Shown here piece by piece: positions 1 through 13,089 of a DNA stretch of 64,000 nucleotides. The translations under genes and the position numbers were made by a program. Source of the DNA: Parus major (taxonomy: Eukaryota > Chordata > Aves > Passeriformes > Paridae); the NCBI RefSeq assembly GCF_001522545.3, contig NC_031797.1, positions 2,210,204 to 2,274,203 of the forward strand, written 5' to 3'. Numbering within the stretch: the first letter of the stretch is position 1; every line of letters begins with the position of its first letter. The notes beneath the pieces were generated by a model. The model saw only the letters and a list, made by a program, of their open reading frames with translations. It was not told the origin of the DNA and did not search any database.

Positions 1-1924
1 GGGCCAGGGGCTGCACTGATCATCCCTGGGGGATCCAGCTCAGGATATTCTGGGATTCTGTATTGCTTGACAAAGATGAGGCAACTCATCCTCACAATTT
101 CCACTGCAGAGCCCAAAATTCTGGGTCACTGAAGCCGTTTCTCCCTTTGGTCCCAGTAAAGATCCACCATGACAGACCCTGTGCCCACAGCTTTGGTGTA
201 GACAAGGTGTAAAGTTATAAATGATTTATTTCTGAAATACCCAAAGCATCAAGCTGAATCTTGCAAGAGGGTTTTTTCTTCTAATCTGTCAAAAATCTGT
301 AAGATGTTACCAGAAAAGTGTAACTTAAAAATAAACTCCTGTAATTACAGCTGTGTCCTTCAAGGGAGCATCCAAAGCTTCTTCACAGCTGAGTGTGAAC
401 TTTGTCCCAACCTATGATATTTAAAAAGTGGCTAATATATTGCCTGTAAAACTGGCAGTATATTATTATTATTAATATATTATTATATTAATCAATTGCT
501 CTGATTGTTGATAATTTTATAATAAAATTCAAGCTTAAATATCTGGGGTTTTAATTATGAGCAAAACCAGATGTGACCAGGGCATTCCACAGCTGGAATG
601 TGGAGGTGACAGCTGTAGGAAGAGCAGGGGAGCACTGGGTTTCTCTAGATTGGGTCAAATGCAAGAGTTCTGAAGAAATTTCCTTGGAGGAGAGAAATTC
701 TTTAATCCCAGCAAGGATTAAAGAATAAACAAGTGAGCCAAAAAAGAAACCTGCACTGAAAATTGGAAATCTGCAGGCTGGGAAGGGGACAGTGAAGCTC
801 AATTGATATGGAAAGAGCTGACCCCCATTATTTTCTTACTCATTTTAATTTTAGGTTATAAAGGCAGCTGTTATTTACTTTGCAAAAACTTAAATCACTT
901 AGGGCTGAACATGGGGTGTGTGAAAAACCCTTTAGTGCAGTGACAAAGACCCAAAAATTCAACTGGGCCCTTGAAAAGAGCAAATTCTCCCCAAAAAAGA
1001 ACCCAATTTGATAAATCCTCCTCTTTATATTTCTCTTATTTTCCATTGGGAAGCATCCTTGGATTTGAGGTGCCTCCAGTCCCAGTTTTAGTGACACAGA
1101 AAAGGAGTTTAAAGCCTCCCTACTCTGGAGGTGCTGTTGGTGCTTCCCTGGCTTGGTCTCTTCTCCCTCTGAGGACTCAATTCACCCATTTATGGTGACA
1201 AATGTGCCAAAGCCAGGGTGGACACACTGTCACCACGTGTCCATGGCTGCAGAACTGTCCTCGCTCCCACTGGGACCAAAAAATTCCAGTTTGGTGGAAA
1301 AACTCCAGCTGACACATCTCTCTCCAGGGTGGTGGGATCACATCCTCCCCAAGGAGCACCACAGCAGCAAAGGAGAAAGAATTCCAGCCCCCTGTGCTTG
1401 GAGAGCGCTTTCAGTTTTTACAAAACCTGCAAAAACCAGCAGTTCCAAGGATAAAACCACATCAAAGCCTGGTGCTGCTGCTGCAGAAGTGCTGGCAACT
1501 AAAAGACATTTTTCTTTTCCTAGTGGGCCATTCAGTCAGGCTCGTTTTATCCAAGTCTAGATAAAGATGGAGGCTCGTTTTTATTGAAAAAAACAAATCC
1601 CTAAACCCTGATCAAACAGCAAAGTGTGCCCTGTGCTCTTTCAGTCACTCTGTTGATCAACACTTTGTATTGTAGCATTTCCCTCCCCTCTTCCCCAGTC
1701 ACCACAGGCTGCTTGGAGCAAACCTGGCCAGGTTTTAGCGTGGATTTCGCTGCACTTGGCCAGACGTGGGTTTAAATTTCCTGGGAGATGATGGCAATTC
1801 ATTAGTTCATCCCTTCAGCCACTCCAACAGCGCTTGGCAGCTGTGTGCTGCATGAGATGGGGTGGATTGTCCAAGCACCCAAGGCCACAATGCCCCTTCC
1901 ACCCACTTCAGTTGGTATTTCCAG
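1..1924 (+). other. RFX2 intron (partial)
   Basis: Sequence upstream of the first recognisable RFX2 exon. No exon encoding the earlier DNA-binding-domain residues was found here, so it is read as intron. It contains an AT-rich patch around 420-540. Nothing else is supported. Confidence 0.7.
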
Positions 1925-4900
1925 GGGAAATTCCAAATATCACTACTACGGGATCCGCCTGAAGCCGGAGTCGCCCCTGAACCGCCTGCAGGAGGACACC
2001 CAGTACATGGCCATGAGGCAGCAGCCCATCCACCAGAAGCAGAGGTAGGTGCTCCCAGGCCCTTCCCAAAATCATCAGCAGGTCCCTGGGATTTGGCTCC
2101 ACTTGGGAAGCTCAAGCCAGAGCTGTGGAAAGGTCCAAAAGTTATCCCAGGTAATTCCCCATCCCTGGAAATATCCACGGCCAAGCTGGATGAGATTTGG
2201 AGCTGTTTTGGTGGAAGATTTCCCTGCTCATTGCAGGGACCAAATGGCCTTTAAAAGACTTTTCCTACCCAAACTCTCCTGGAATTCCATGGAAAGGGAT
2301 TTATCTGCCTATTCTCCTTGCCAGTGCCATGTCCCACCCTGTGTGCCACCTTTCACAGCCTCCCTGTAGCCAAAATGCTTTAGGATCTCAGCTATGGAGA
2401 TGTTGGTGCCAAATCAATGTGAAGGACCTGGAGGCTTGTGCTGGATTTGGGTGGATTTGGGGGTTTTGGATGTTTTCCAGTGCAAGTTAAATGGTGTTAA
2501 ATGTGGCTGAGTAATTTTACAGATAAAACCCAGTGTGGAAAGGGATTTGGAATTGCCTCCTGCAAGCATGGACATTTCTGGTTGTTGCTGAAGTGCAGAA
2601 GTAGCAGAATTTATTTCTTCAGCTCCCAAACAGAAAGTAAATGCAAAAGTCAGTGCTTGAGACAGAGTCTGCTCTGGAGCCCACTGCAGCTCTGCTTCTC
2701 TTTTTGGATTTTTTGGCATCACCAAACTTCTTAGCCCCTTTGTTCATTCCTGGGGAGGCTTTTCAAAAGGAGCTTCTCATTTCCCCCCCATTTGAGTCCA
2801 CAATATAAATGATCAGCCCTCAACACGTTTGCCTCAAACATATACCAAACACCCCACAAGCTCACAGATCTGTGCTGTAAATATGTAAATGTATCAGTGT
2901 AAGGTGTTTTCTCCTGTCTGTGTGGACCTAACCCATCCTAATTCTGCTGGAATTTAGGTACAGAGCAGCCCAGAAGATGGATGGGATGGCAGAGAGTGCA
3001 TCCAACAGCAACCCCCACACCACACCCGAGCAGTCAGTGGCTGCTCAGAGCCAGCACCACCAGCAGTTCATAGGTGAGGAGACTCCTTTGCTGATGAGCT
3101 ATTCCACATCTGGGATTTGGCCTTTAAGGGGAAGGTTTGATCCAGCAAGTCCTGACTGTTGTGCATTTGTTTGCTTTCCTAATAAAGCTACAGCATTTAA
3201 TTTTTTGGGATATATCTATTTTTATATATAGTATGTGTTGTATAGGTTTTTGTAGTGTCCCACTTGCTGAGTTTATCTGCTGACTCCCCAGGAAGGCATT
3301 TTCCTTGAGCCCATGGGTTTGTTGGGTCCCTCATGGTATATTTTTAATCCATCTGGTTTTATCTAAACTCCATTGAAGAGTGGAGGTCCTGGCCAGAGGG
3401 GGGACAGATTCCCTTCCTTGCAAAGGCTGCAGTGAGGATCTGAGTGGAGATGATCCCTGTTGACCTTCTCTTGTGGAACAGACCCTCTGGATCTGTGTCT
3501 CCATCACAAATCCCAGCTCCTGACACCTCTGCTGCCCAATTCTATTCCCCTTAAATCCCAGAGAGACATTTTCCAGGCTTTGGGGAAATTCAAATGGATG
3601 GTAGATGAGGATAATGTTTTCTTGTTTCTTTTATTACAAACAGAAAGGAAACATTTTCCTTCCCCCACTGAATCCATTGGGCTGTGGTTGTTTTTTCTCA
3701 GTTTAACAGCACAAATCAGGGAAAGGACTAAATTATCTCACTTTTCCTGTCTCATCCCAGCTACAACATAAAAGAGAGCAGCACCTTGTGCTCACCTGTA
3801 CTCTGAGCTTTCCTAACCCTCTCCATCTTTCCCAATTTCTTTTCCCAGATGTAACCCATGTCTTTCCTGAGTTCCCAGCCCCTGATCTCGGTAACGTCCT
3901 CTTACAAGAAGGTTTCACCTTGAACGACGTGAAAACTCTGCAGGTTCTCTACAGGAGACACTGTGAGGTGCTTGTTTGCAATATTCTTTGGTGATTATTT
4001 GTTGATTTATTATTATTATTATTATTGAAATTGATTTATTGCCTGATGTGGGGCATCACTCACGTGGCCAGCTCATATCCCACTCTTAGGAAAAACTGGA
4101 ATATAATCAGCAACGCTTCATTTGCCAGGAATTACAACTCAAATATCGATTTTTTTTTTCACTGTGTGACCTGTTTCATGTTCAGTTGGTTACTAAAACA
4201 GTGCCAATTCCGTTGTTTTTCATGTAAATTCTTTCCTGTGAGTGGCAGCACTCGAGCTGAGCGCTGAGCCCGTGGTGTTCTCTGCTGTCAGGCCACTCTG
4301 GATGTCGTGATGCACCTCCAGTTTCACTACATCGAGAAGCTGTGGCAATCCTTCTGGAGTCCCAAGGCACCCCCTAGTGATGGCCCCACTGCTCTGCCTT
4401 CCAGGTACTCCCCAGCCTTCCCTCTCCTCTGCTTGCAGATAGATCTCTTTTGAAGGTGCATGAGGTGTTTTTAGGCTTTTTGAGTGATTTGGAGGATTTG
4501 GGAGGATTTTCTGCCCTGCAGAGCTGTGACAAAGAGCATTGGAAGTGTTTAATATTGGAAAGCAAAGTTCAGAGCTCAGTGTCTGCTCTGATGAGAGAGC
4601 TGTGGGGTCACTGAGGTTGGAAAAGCCCTCCAAGATGATCGAGTCCATCCATCAGCCCAGCACTGCCATGGTCACCACACAGCCATGTCCCCAAATGCCA
4701 CATCCACACGTTTTTAGATTCTTCCAGGGATGGTGACACCACCACTGTCCTGCACAGCCTGGTCCAGTGCCTGACCACTCTTTCAGTGAAGAAATTTTCC
4801 CTCATATCCAATCTAAACCCTCCCCTGGGGAGATCTGGGGCTGTTTCCTCTCATCCTGAGGCTGGACATCCGTGTCCCTTGCACCTCCTGCAGCAAAGAG

Positions 4901-7900
4901 GGGATCCTGCTCTCCCAAGGGCTCAGAGGGTGGTGATGCCCTGCCAGGAATCAGTGCCATCCTCTGGCTCCGATTTTAGGGATTCTCTGAGGTTTTAGGG
5001 ATATCCAGACTGACTCTCTGCCTTGCCTGGCTGCCCAGACCTGTCAGTGCCTCATGTTTTGAGGCAGACCATTGCAAACCAAGCTGCTTTTAATCTTCTC
5101 ACTCCTGCCTGGCTCGTTGCTGTGCCTCTTCCTCATCCTTTATGCACTGGGAGCTGCTGCCAGGGGAAATGGAAATAAGTGAAAACAGAGAAAATTGAAA
5201 AAGTGAAGGTTTCTTCTTAAAATTTCTGTCACAAATCTGTCCACTCTTACTGATGCTATAAAGACAAAGGTTTTCTATTCAGAAGAAAAATGGTAAAACA
5301 TTGAGTAATAGACAAAAAACCCTCAACAATCTGTAGAATATGGCCCTGTAGATGTTGCCCAGGGGATATTTTCCTGCAAGAAATCACTGCAGCTGTGTTT
5401 GCTTGGTTTAAAAATTTTATTTTCTTGAGGGAACAGCTCCCAGGCAGATTGCAACACCCCAGGAGCTGTTTCTAGGAACACAGGGGAATCTGGAGGCAGC
5501 TTTTCTGCAGGGCTCTCCCACTTCTCCCACCCCTGCCAGTAACCCAGAGAGGTAAATAACACACTCCTGCCCCTTCTTTATATAAACATATAAATATAAA
5601 CCCCAAATATTAGGAAGTGGCACACTGGAAGTGTGAGAAGATGCAGAACATGGATGTACTTCAGAGGTTTCATGATCTGTTTTTCCTTGTGGGGTTCTCC
5701 AGGAGTTATGCCCATGGAGCTCAGCACTAAAATTCTGCAAGCTGAGGCTCAAAGTTCCCCTTTAGAGCACGTTCAAGGCTTGGCTTTACTGATTTTGATG
5801 CAATGCATGGGGAAAGACCCTTCCAAATTCCCAGTTCCCAGCATAATGTGTGGGTGAGCAGCTCTGCTGTGATGCTCTGGCAGTGCACTCAGGTTTCTGC
5901 TCTTTCTTGTGCCTTTATACATCCACAAATTCAATCCAAACATTCAGTCTCCTTCCTCTGAAAACATTCAGCATTTGGAGGTGTTAAACACCTTGAAAAT
6001 ATCTCAATATCAGCTAATCTACCCCTACACTGGACAAGGTTTTTGTCCCCAGGGCTGGGGCTCAGGAGGGTGAGAGCAGAGGAGAGAGGTGGGAAGGTTT
6101 TGGGAAGAGCTGGGGCTGTGAGGAGGAGCCAGCTGAGCCTTTGCTGGCTGCAGTGACTGTGCTGGAGCTCAGTTCCCACACGAGCAGGGGGTGTGAGAGG
6201 CAGTGGAGTTAAAAAGGGAAGAGGGGAAGGCAGGCCAAGCACCAAGAGTGTGGATTTGAGGGAAAACTGCTCTGAGCTCTGGCCCCGAGGACAGGGAGGT
6301 GCTGGCAGGGACTAAACCTGCACGAGCAGTCAAACATTTCCTTTTGCAAGGCACACAAGCATCTTTCTTCTGCTGAAAATTTGAGTTAGAAATGCAGAGG
6401 GAAGGGGAAAGCACTGAATGCAGACCTGCTGCTAACTCTGTCTCCTTCCCCCTCCTTCTCCTGCAGTGAGGAGGAACCCGAAGGGACCCTCCCAAAGGAC
6501 AAACTGATCACCCTGTGCAAGTACGAGCCCATCCTCAAGTGGATGAGGAGCTGTGACCACATCCTGTACCAGGCTCTGGTGGAGATCCTCATCCCTGACG
6601 TGCTCAGGCCAGTTCCCAGTGAGTACCCACAGCCCCACCAGGGACCTGAGTCCCGTCTCACTCTGGCTACCACGAAAATTTCAACTATAAAAACCCACTT
6701 GGAGGTGTTTGTCTCAAATATAATGGCAAGAGCAGGGTTCCCCCTGCAGCATTTTACCCCCTGGGAATTCCTCTCCCTTTTAAATGGGGTGTGTTTTATA
6801 TCACATCTGATTTTGGCCAGGAAAAAAGCACAGTTTGGATATGGGAGCTCTTTGGGATGTGGTTCCTTGGGTGTCTTTGTTTGAACAGCTCCTGTCCCTG
6901 ACTGCACTCCTGGAAATTAGGAGTTTGGATTTTTTGGGAGATGAATGATGGGGTATTGAGGGTTTTCTCTCTGATTTGGATTCCCAAATGTCCCTCTGAG
7001 GGTTGTCACAAGCTGGGACACAAGGGTGTCTTTGAAGAGCAAATTTTAATGCTTGGAAAATGCTCAGAAGGTCCATGAATAAGAAAAGGAGAAAAGAAAA
7101 TAATAATAAAAAAAACCATAGAAATGTTTAGGTTGGAAAACACCTCTAAGATCATTAAGTCCATTTGTCATAAAAGTAATGATAAGAGAAAGAGTAAGAA
7201 TAAGAAAAAATGAAAAAAAAAATGAAAAAGAAAATGAATAATAAGAATTTGAGTAATAACATCAAAGAATAATTTGAGTGCATCAACCCAGCTGATTTCC
7301 TTGGTGCTGAGTTGACATCTCAGCTAACCAGACCACGGGCTGGGCTATCCCAACAGTCCTAAGCTAGAAAGTGGTGCCCCAAAATGCTACAGATCATCCT
7401 TTCTGACCGTGCAGCCTTCTTTTGCAGGCACACTGACCCAGGCAATCCGGAACTTTGCCAAGAGTCTGGAGGGGTGGCTGATGAATGCCATGAGTGAATT
7501 CCCCCCACAGGTTGTGCAGACCAAGGTGAGCAGAGGTGGGCCCAGACTGTGTCTCCATCTTGCAGTTTTCCACAGGGGTTGGAAATTCCTGCTGGGGTTT
7601 GGCCACCTGGCACGGTGCAATGATGGATTCTGAACCAAAACCAGCCAGGAGAGGGAGGACAGGTGGGGAAATTCCTTTGTGCCAGAAGCTGATGGTGGAG
7701 CCATTCCTGTGTCCTGAAATTGCAGATAAAGCTTTGTGGGAGAAAATCACAGAGCCACAGAATGTCCTGAGTGGGAAGGGACCCACAGGGGTCATCACCA
7801 GCCCCTGGCCCTGCCCAGACCCCCCAACAATCCCACCCTGAGCATCCCTGAGAGCGCTGTCCAAACGCTCCTGGAGCTCTGGAGTGCTCCAGGGATCATT

Positions 7901-10900
7901 CCCTGTTATCCCAGCCTTGGAATGTCCTCCTGGAAAGCACAGGAGTGAGTGGCATTGCCCCAAGGCTCCTGCTCACCTAAAGCCAGGGATTCTTGCTGCC
8001 TCTTCCCACCTTACTGGTCTCTGCTGGAGGCAGAGCGTGACCTGGCTCTGATACTGAAACTGAACCTGATAACTTAAAGACAATAAATAATGGAATGATA
8101 GAATTATTTAGGTTTGGGTCCTTCCACTGCTTTATGATGAGTGTATGTTGTACCTGGTGGAGCATTGTGTGGCCCACACAACCAGGGAGATGTCATGGGA
8201 GAGGTCAGAATCCTTTATTCCCTCCAAACCAACCCAAAGCGAGCAGCACCCAAAGCGACACCGCTGCTTCACCAACCACACTGCGCCCTCAACGTGTTTT
8301 ACAACCACCTGTGCCCAAGGGCTGACCGAGTTGTTCTGAGTTCCTGGCACAAGGATTAGGTTGGGAATGACTTTTAAGATGATTTGAGTCCGACCACTCC
8401 CCCAGGACCGCCCAGGCCACCGCTGAACTCGTCCCAAGCGTGTTTTGAACGCTTGCAGGGCCGGTGGCTGCAGCGCTGCCCGTGCTGGTGCATGTGGGGC
8501 TGGCCAGGGAGCAGAGCATGCCCTGCAGCCCCACTGCTGTGTTGCAGGTGGGGGTGGTGAGTGCCTTTGCCCAGACCCTGCGCAGGTACACGTCCCTCAA
8601 CCACCTGGCGCAGGCGGCGCGCGCCGTGCTGCAGAACACGTCCCAGATCAACCAGATGCTCAGCGACCTCAACCGCGTGGACTTCGCCAACGTGCAGGTA
8701 ACCCACAGGCTCCTCTCCTCCTCTCCTGCTCCACCAGAGGGGCTCCACAGCCAGGTTCTCTGCCTGAAACCAGTGCTCGGTTCCTGGTGCTGGGACCCAG
8801 CTGAATGAACAAGGTGAAGGGTTTGGTAAATCTTCCACCTCGCTGTGAGCAGTGGAAAAGGAGCTTCTGTAAAACTCACAGATCATTAAGGCTGGAAAGG
8901 ACCTCCAGGACCATCCAGAACCCCACCATGCCCACTAAACCATGGCCCCCACTCATCTTTTGAACACTTCCAGGAGTGGTGACTCCACCACTTCCCTGGG
9001 CACCCCATTCCAATGCTTTACCGCTTTTCCAGGGAAGAATAAAGCACTACCAACAATGATGTAGTTCTAAAATTACTGTGGTCCAGACAGATCAGAGGGG
9101 CCGTGAATCAGAGCTGGTTTGCAGCCCTTGCCTGCTAGAAATTAATTCCTGGGTTGNNNNNNNNNNNNNNNNNNNNNNNNNNNNNNNNNNNNNNNNNNNN
9201 NNNNNNNNNNNNNNNNNNNNNNNNNNNNNNNNNNNNNNNNNNNNNNNNNNNNNNNNNNNNNNNNNNNNNNNNNNNNNNNNNNNNNNNNNNNNNNNNNNNN
9301 NNNNNNNNNNNNNNNNNNNNNNNNNNNNNNNNNNNNNNNNNNNNNNNNNNNNNNNNNNNNNNNNNNNNNNNNNNNNNNNNNNNNNNNNNNNNNNNNNNNN
9401 NNNNNNNNNNNNNNNNNNNNNNNNNNNNNNNNNNNNNNNNNNNNNNNNNNNNNNNNNNNNNNNNNNNNNNNNNNNNNNNNNNNNNNNNNNNNNNNNNNNN
9501 NNNNNNNNNNNNNNNNNNNNNNNNNNNNNNNNNNNNNNNNNNNNNNNNNNNNNNNNNNNNNNNNNNNNNNNNNNNNNNNNNNNNNNNNNNNNNNNNNNNN
9601 NNNNNNNNNNNNNNNNNNNNNNNNNNNNNNNNNNNNNNNNNNNNNNNNNNNNNNNNNNNNNNNNNNNNNNNNNNNNNNNNNNNNNNNNNNNNNNNNNNNN
9701 NNNNNNNNNNNNNNNNNNNNNNNNNNNNNNNNNNNNNNNNNNNNNNNNNNNNNNNNNNNNNNNNNNNNNNNNNNNNNNNNNNNNNNNNNNNNNNNNNNNN
9801 NNNNNNNNNNNNNNNNNNNNNNNNNNNNNNNNNNNNNNNNNNNNNNNNNNNNNNNNNNNNNNNNNNNNNNNNNNNNNNNNNNNNNNNNNNNNNNNNNNNN
9901 NNNNNNNNNNNNNNNNNNNNNNNNNNNNNNNNNNNNNNNNNNNNNNNNNNNNNNNNNNNNNNNNNNNNNNNNNNNNNNNNNGTGGGTGTGCCAGTGTGAG
10001 GAGGGCATGGTGCAGAAGCTGGAGCAGGATTTCAAGCTGACTTTGCAGCAGCAGAGCTCTCTGGATCAGTGGGCCAGCTGGCTGGACAATGTTGTCACTC
10101 AAGTGTTGAAGCATCACGAGGGCAGCCCCAGCTTCCCCAAGGCAGCCAGGCAGTTCCTGTTGAAGTGGTCCTTCTACAGGTACATTTTCCTTATTTTGGG
10201 GGTATTTTTGCATCAGGCTTGGGGCATGGAAAGAGCTCCTTGAAAAGTCAAGGCCAAGTTCTTTATTCCCATGAAACTCTGGTTAATTGTGGTTCTGGTA
10301 TCCTTTCAGGATGGGGATAGGATGCTCCATAAACTGATTTCTTAACGTGTTTTGACACTTGTGGGTCAGAGGCAGAGACAGCGTTGGGTCCCATACTACC
10401 TCCAGGGTCCAGAATTCACATCAGCCATGGCACAGGTGTAAAACTCAACCCAAAATTTCTGTTTCCTGTCCATGTTTCAGCTCCATGGTGATCCGTGACC
10501 TCACCCTGCGCAGCGCCGCCAGCTTTGGCTCCTTCCACCTGATCCGCCTGCTCTACGATGAGTACATGTTCTACCTGGTGGAGCATCGTGTGGCCCAGGC
10601 CACAGGGGAGACCCCAATTGCAGTCATGGGAGAGGTGAGAATCCTTTATTCCCTACAAACCAACCCAAAATAAGCAGCTCCTCAAGAGACACCGCTGGTT
10701 CAAAAACCACACCGTGCCCTCGGCTCGTTTTACAATAAAAATTGTTTGCTGAGTTGTTTTGAATGCCTGGCACAAGGAGAGCTCCTGGAGGATCTTCTCT
10801 GAGCTGGTGGGTTTGGGGTTTGGGGTGGTTGAGCATCATTTGGGCTTTGGAGGCGTGGGGGAGGGAGGGGAAGGATCTCCCCACTTTTCTGCAGCACCTG

Positions 10901-12361
10901 TGACTGCCAGCCCTGACTTTGGGATTCCTGACAGGGCAAAGTCCATCTAAACCAAGCAAAAATGGTCCAAAAGATGCTTTCAGCAGCTGAACTTCTGCAG
11001 GCCTCTAGAAGCTCCAGCATTACATGCACAGTCAGCCACTCTCTCTGTTTTTGAGATGAAGAAAAGGATGATGGGGCTGTCTGGGCTGTTTGTGAAGGTT
11101 TAGGGGTTTTTTTTTTGTTCACCAATCATTAAATCTGGTACCTGGCTTGCAGGCAGGGCCTGTCCTGCCTAGCTGAAGCCACATCCAGTTTTTCCCTCTG
11201 AAATACAGTTAAAAACCCCAGATGAGCCTGTGACAGCAATATTGAAACTACTGTGAGTTCAAAACTGAGCCCATGTGCTCAAAACTGATCTCATTTGCTC
11301 CTCGAATCTTCCACGGAGCTCATGCAGGGAGCCAGGCCAAGCAAAGCCTGTTGGTTCTGCCTTCCCTCCCCCTCCCACGCTGCTCCAACTGCAGTGCTGA
11401 CTTCCCACTATTCCCTGCAAAACCTCTGCCTTTATTGATATTTAAGGAACATGAAAGGCAGAGACTGGCTCCCAGCAAAAGGCAGCTGGGGGAGGCTCTC
11501 ATCCCTCAGGCTTTCCCTTCATTAAACCCTTGCAATATTCCTGTTCTCCAGGAGGAGGCTGATTCTTCCCGGCAAAGAATGAATCGTGTCTTTCCATTCC
11601 CACTGAGCTTTGCAATTCCCTCTCCTCAGCTCCTGCTGCTGCCCAGCTTTCCATGATTTTCCAGCGTTGTTGTTACAGTTTGGTGTCACTGAGAGGGGAC
11701 AGCAGAGCCAAGGAGCTCTCTGGTTCTGCTTGGCACCACAAAGGCTTTGCAGAGAGCTCAGGGTGGAGAGGAGAGGGCAAATGCCTGGGAGGTGGAAAGG
11801 GCTGGAGAAAAGGCACCACTTTTGCCTGTGGTAGCACTTGGTCATCACTTGGAAGATGGAAAAATTTCTCCCTTCATTCCAGAGCTAAATCCTGGCCTGG
11901 ATTGGTGTGCGTGGTGTTTGTCCAGACGTGTGAATGGCAACAAAAGGCTTTTTCCCCAAAAACCTGTGGTTGGTTTTGGCTTCTGCTCTCCACCAGCAGC
12001 ACTGATGCTCACAGGTGATGGGAATTGTTTGGTCTGGCACCTTGGCTCCCCCAGAGCTTCACTGACCCCCGACTCCTTTTCCTTTCAGTTTGGTGACCTC
12101 ACATCCCTGTCCCCGACACTGCTGGACAAAGGTACCTCCCGTCCCTGCCGGGGGCTGTCGGGGCAGGGTGGGATGGCTGCGGGAGGGGGATCCCGGAGGT
12201 GCTGGCTCCCGCTGGGCTCGGGGTGGCTCCTGCTCTGAGCCGTGTCCTTTGCAGATGACATCGGCGAGCTGGGCACCGAGACGGAGCCGGAGCGGGCGCT
12301 GGGGGAGCCGCTGGTGAAACGGGAGCGAAGCGAGCCCGGCCACTCCCTGCAGGACATCTGA
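1925..12361 (+). CDS. RFX2: RFX2, regulatory factor X2 (3' portion, 11 exons)
   Basis: X-box-binding winged-helix transcription factor of ciliary and spermiogenesis genes; nuclear. Exons: 1925-2044, 2958-3073, 3849-3967, 4292-4404, 6467-6618, 7428-7525, 8548-8697, (in gap)9982-10179, 10481-10634, 12089-12131, 12255-12361. All visible junctions are AG/GT and codon phases agree across them. The first exon encodes the end of the RFX DNA-binding domain (NSKYHYYGIRLKP, then QEDTQYMAMRQQP). Later exons carry the conserved B, C and dimerisation regions (THVFPEFPAPDLG, FHYIEKLW, SCDHILYQALVEILIPDVL, FAQTLRRYTSLNHLAQAA, FLLKWSFY, FHLIRLLYDEYMFYLVEHR). The C-terminus GEPLVKRERSEPGHSLQDI is RFX2-like and separates it from RFX1 and RFX3. 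The N-terminal exons lie left of the window. The first codons of the exon ending at 10179 are hidden by Ns. The product is known from the family; its role in this species is inferred. Confidence 0.95.
4604..4910 (-). mobile_element. CR1 LINE 3' fragment
   Basis: Reverse-oriented CR1 3' region in an RFX2 intron: GAGGTTGGAAAAG, GATCGAGTCCATCC, CCACATCCACACGTTTTTAG, TTCCAGGGATGGTGACACC, then ATATCCAATCTAAACC. Truncated at both ends. Confidence 0.75.
7114..7170 (-). mobile_element. Short CR1 remnant
   Basis: ACCATAGAAATGTTTAGGTT followed by GGAAAACACCTCTAAGATCA and TAAGTCC is the reverse complement of a CR1 3' end. It is followed by an A-rich low-complexity tract to about 7270. Confidence 0.55.
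7747..7950 (-). mobile_element. CR1 LINE 3' fragment
   Basis: AATCACAGAGCCACAGAATG, TGGGAAGGGACCCACAGGGG and TCCAAACGCTCCTGGAGCTC are typical of one CR1 subfamily 3' end in reverse orientation. In an RFX2 intron. Confidence 0.65.
8085..8500 (-). mobile_element. CR1 LINE 3' fragment, split by the RFX2 exon copy
   Basis: 8085-8112 looks like the extreme CR1 3' end in reverse (GGAATGATAGAATTATTTAGG). From 8356 the text resumes with AGGTTGGGAATGACTTTTAA and GAGTCCGACCACTCCC, then TTTTGAACGCTTGCAGG, the usual next parts of an avian CR1 3' region. The two halves flank the RFX2-derived segment. Confidence 0.65.
8113..8355 (+). pseudogene. Partial copy of an RFX2 exon plus its donor-side intron
   Basis: This stretch resembles 10523-10780: 3' two-thirds of the RFX2 exon 10481-10634, its donor and about 145 bp of following intron. 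Shared landmarks in order are TTTGG.TCCTTCCAC, GATGAGT..ATGTT, TACCTGGTGGAGCAT, GTCATGGGAGAGGT, AGAATCCTTTATTCCCT, AAACCAACCCAAA, CTGGCACAAGGA. The copy has small deletions (9 bases after TTCCAC, others before GTCATGGG), a changed donor (GTCAGA for GTGAGA) and a broken reading frame, so it is a pseudo-exon. It lies in the intron between exons 7428-7525 and 8548-8697, in the same orientation as the parent. Confidence 0.85.
8878..9045 (-). mobile_element. CR1 LINE 3' fragment
   Basis: TCATTAAGGCTGGAAAGGAC, CTCATCTTTTGAACACTTCC and GTGGTGACTCCACCACTTCC mark a reverse-oriented CR1 3' piece, just before the first N gap. Confidence 0.65.
9157..9981. other. Assembly gap (N)
   Basis: Run of N. It hides the acceptor and first codons of the RFX2 exon that resumes at 9982. 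Confidence 1.
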
Positions 12362-13089
12362 CACCGGGACAGCCGTCCGGAGCCTGGCTGGGCGTGCCGA
12401 GCCTGCGCCTCCCCGGATCTGCGTTATTATAGTGCCTCTTAGTTTCTCTTTATGTTTACTTGTGTGTGAGGATGGGCTGAGCCGGGGCAGGCGCTGGGAC
12501 GGGGCTGGTTTGGCCGCCAGTGTCCCCCCAGAGTGGAGGGAGAAGCTGCAGAGTCTGCTCCCAAGGGATGGAAGCTCTGTGGCCAGCAGCAGGTGGGATG
12601 TGCCTGGCTGGGAGAAGCTGTGCTCGCTCTCAGGCCGGAGCGAGGCGCACACACGAGGCTTCTCCGTCAGGGAAGGTGCTTTGGGTTCCTTCCCCACGTC
12701 TCAGACTTCACTGTGATACAAACTTGAACCAATCAGTGCCCAAGAAGAAGGAAAAATCCCCGGCCCTTCTCCTCCAGCCTTTCCAGACAAGCTGTCCTGG
12801 CTCTGGCTTTGCCAAATCTCTCGTCCCAGGGAGCGCAGGGCCATTGGTGTCTCCTGTCCCTGGGGAGAGGCTCCAGGCTGCCCATCCCAGCGGGCACAGT
12901 GTGCTCTGGGACTGTGGGATGAGCATTCCCAGCTGCTCCTGTGTCTGCCCAGCTCAGCACTTCACCCCAAAGCTCCTGGGACACCGTCGGGCCGACTCAA
13001 GATACCAAAGGACTCCGAGGCAGTGACAGCTGGAGGCAGAACCTGTTCATTGTCCCCTGTGCCACAGTGCCTGGGGGCAATCCCATGGC

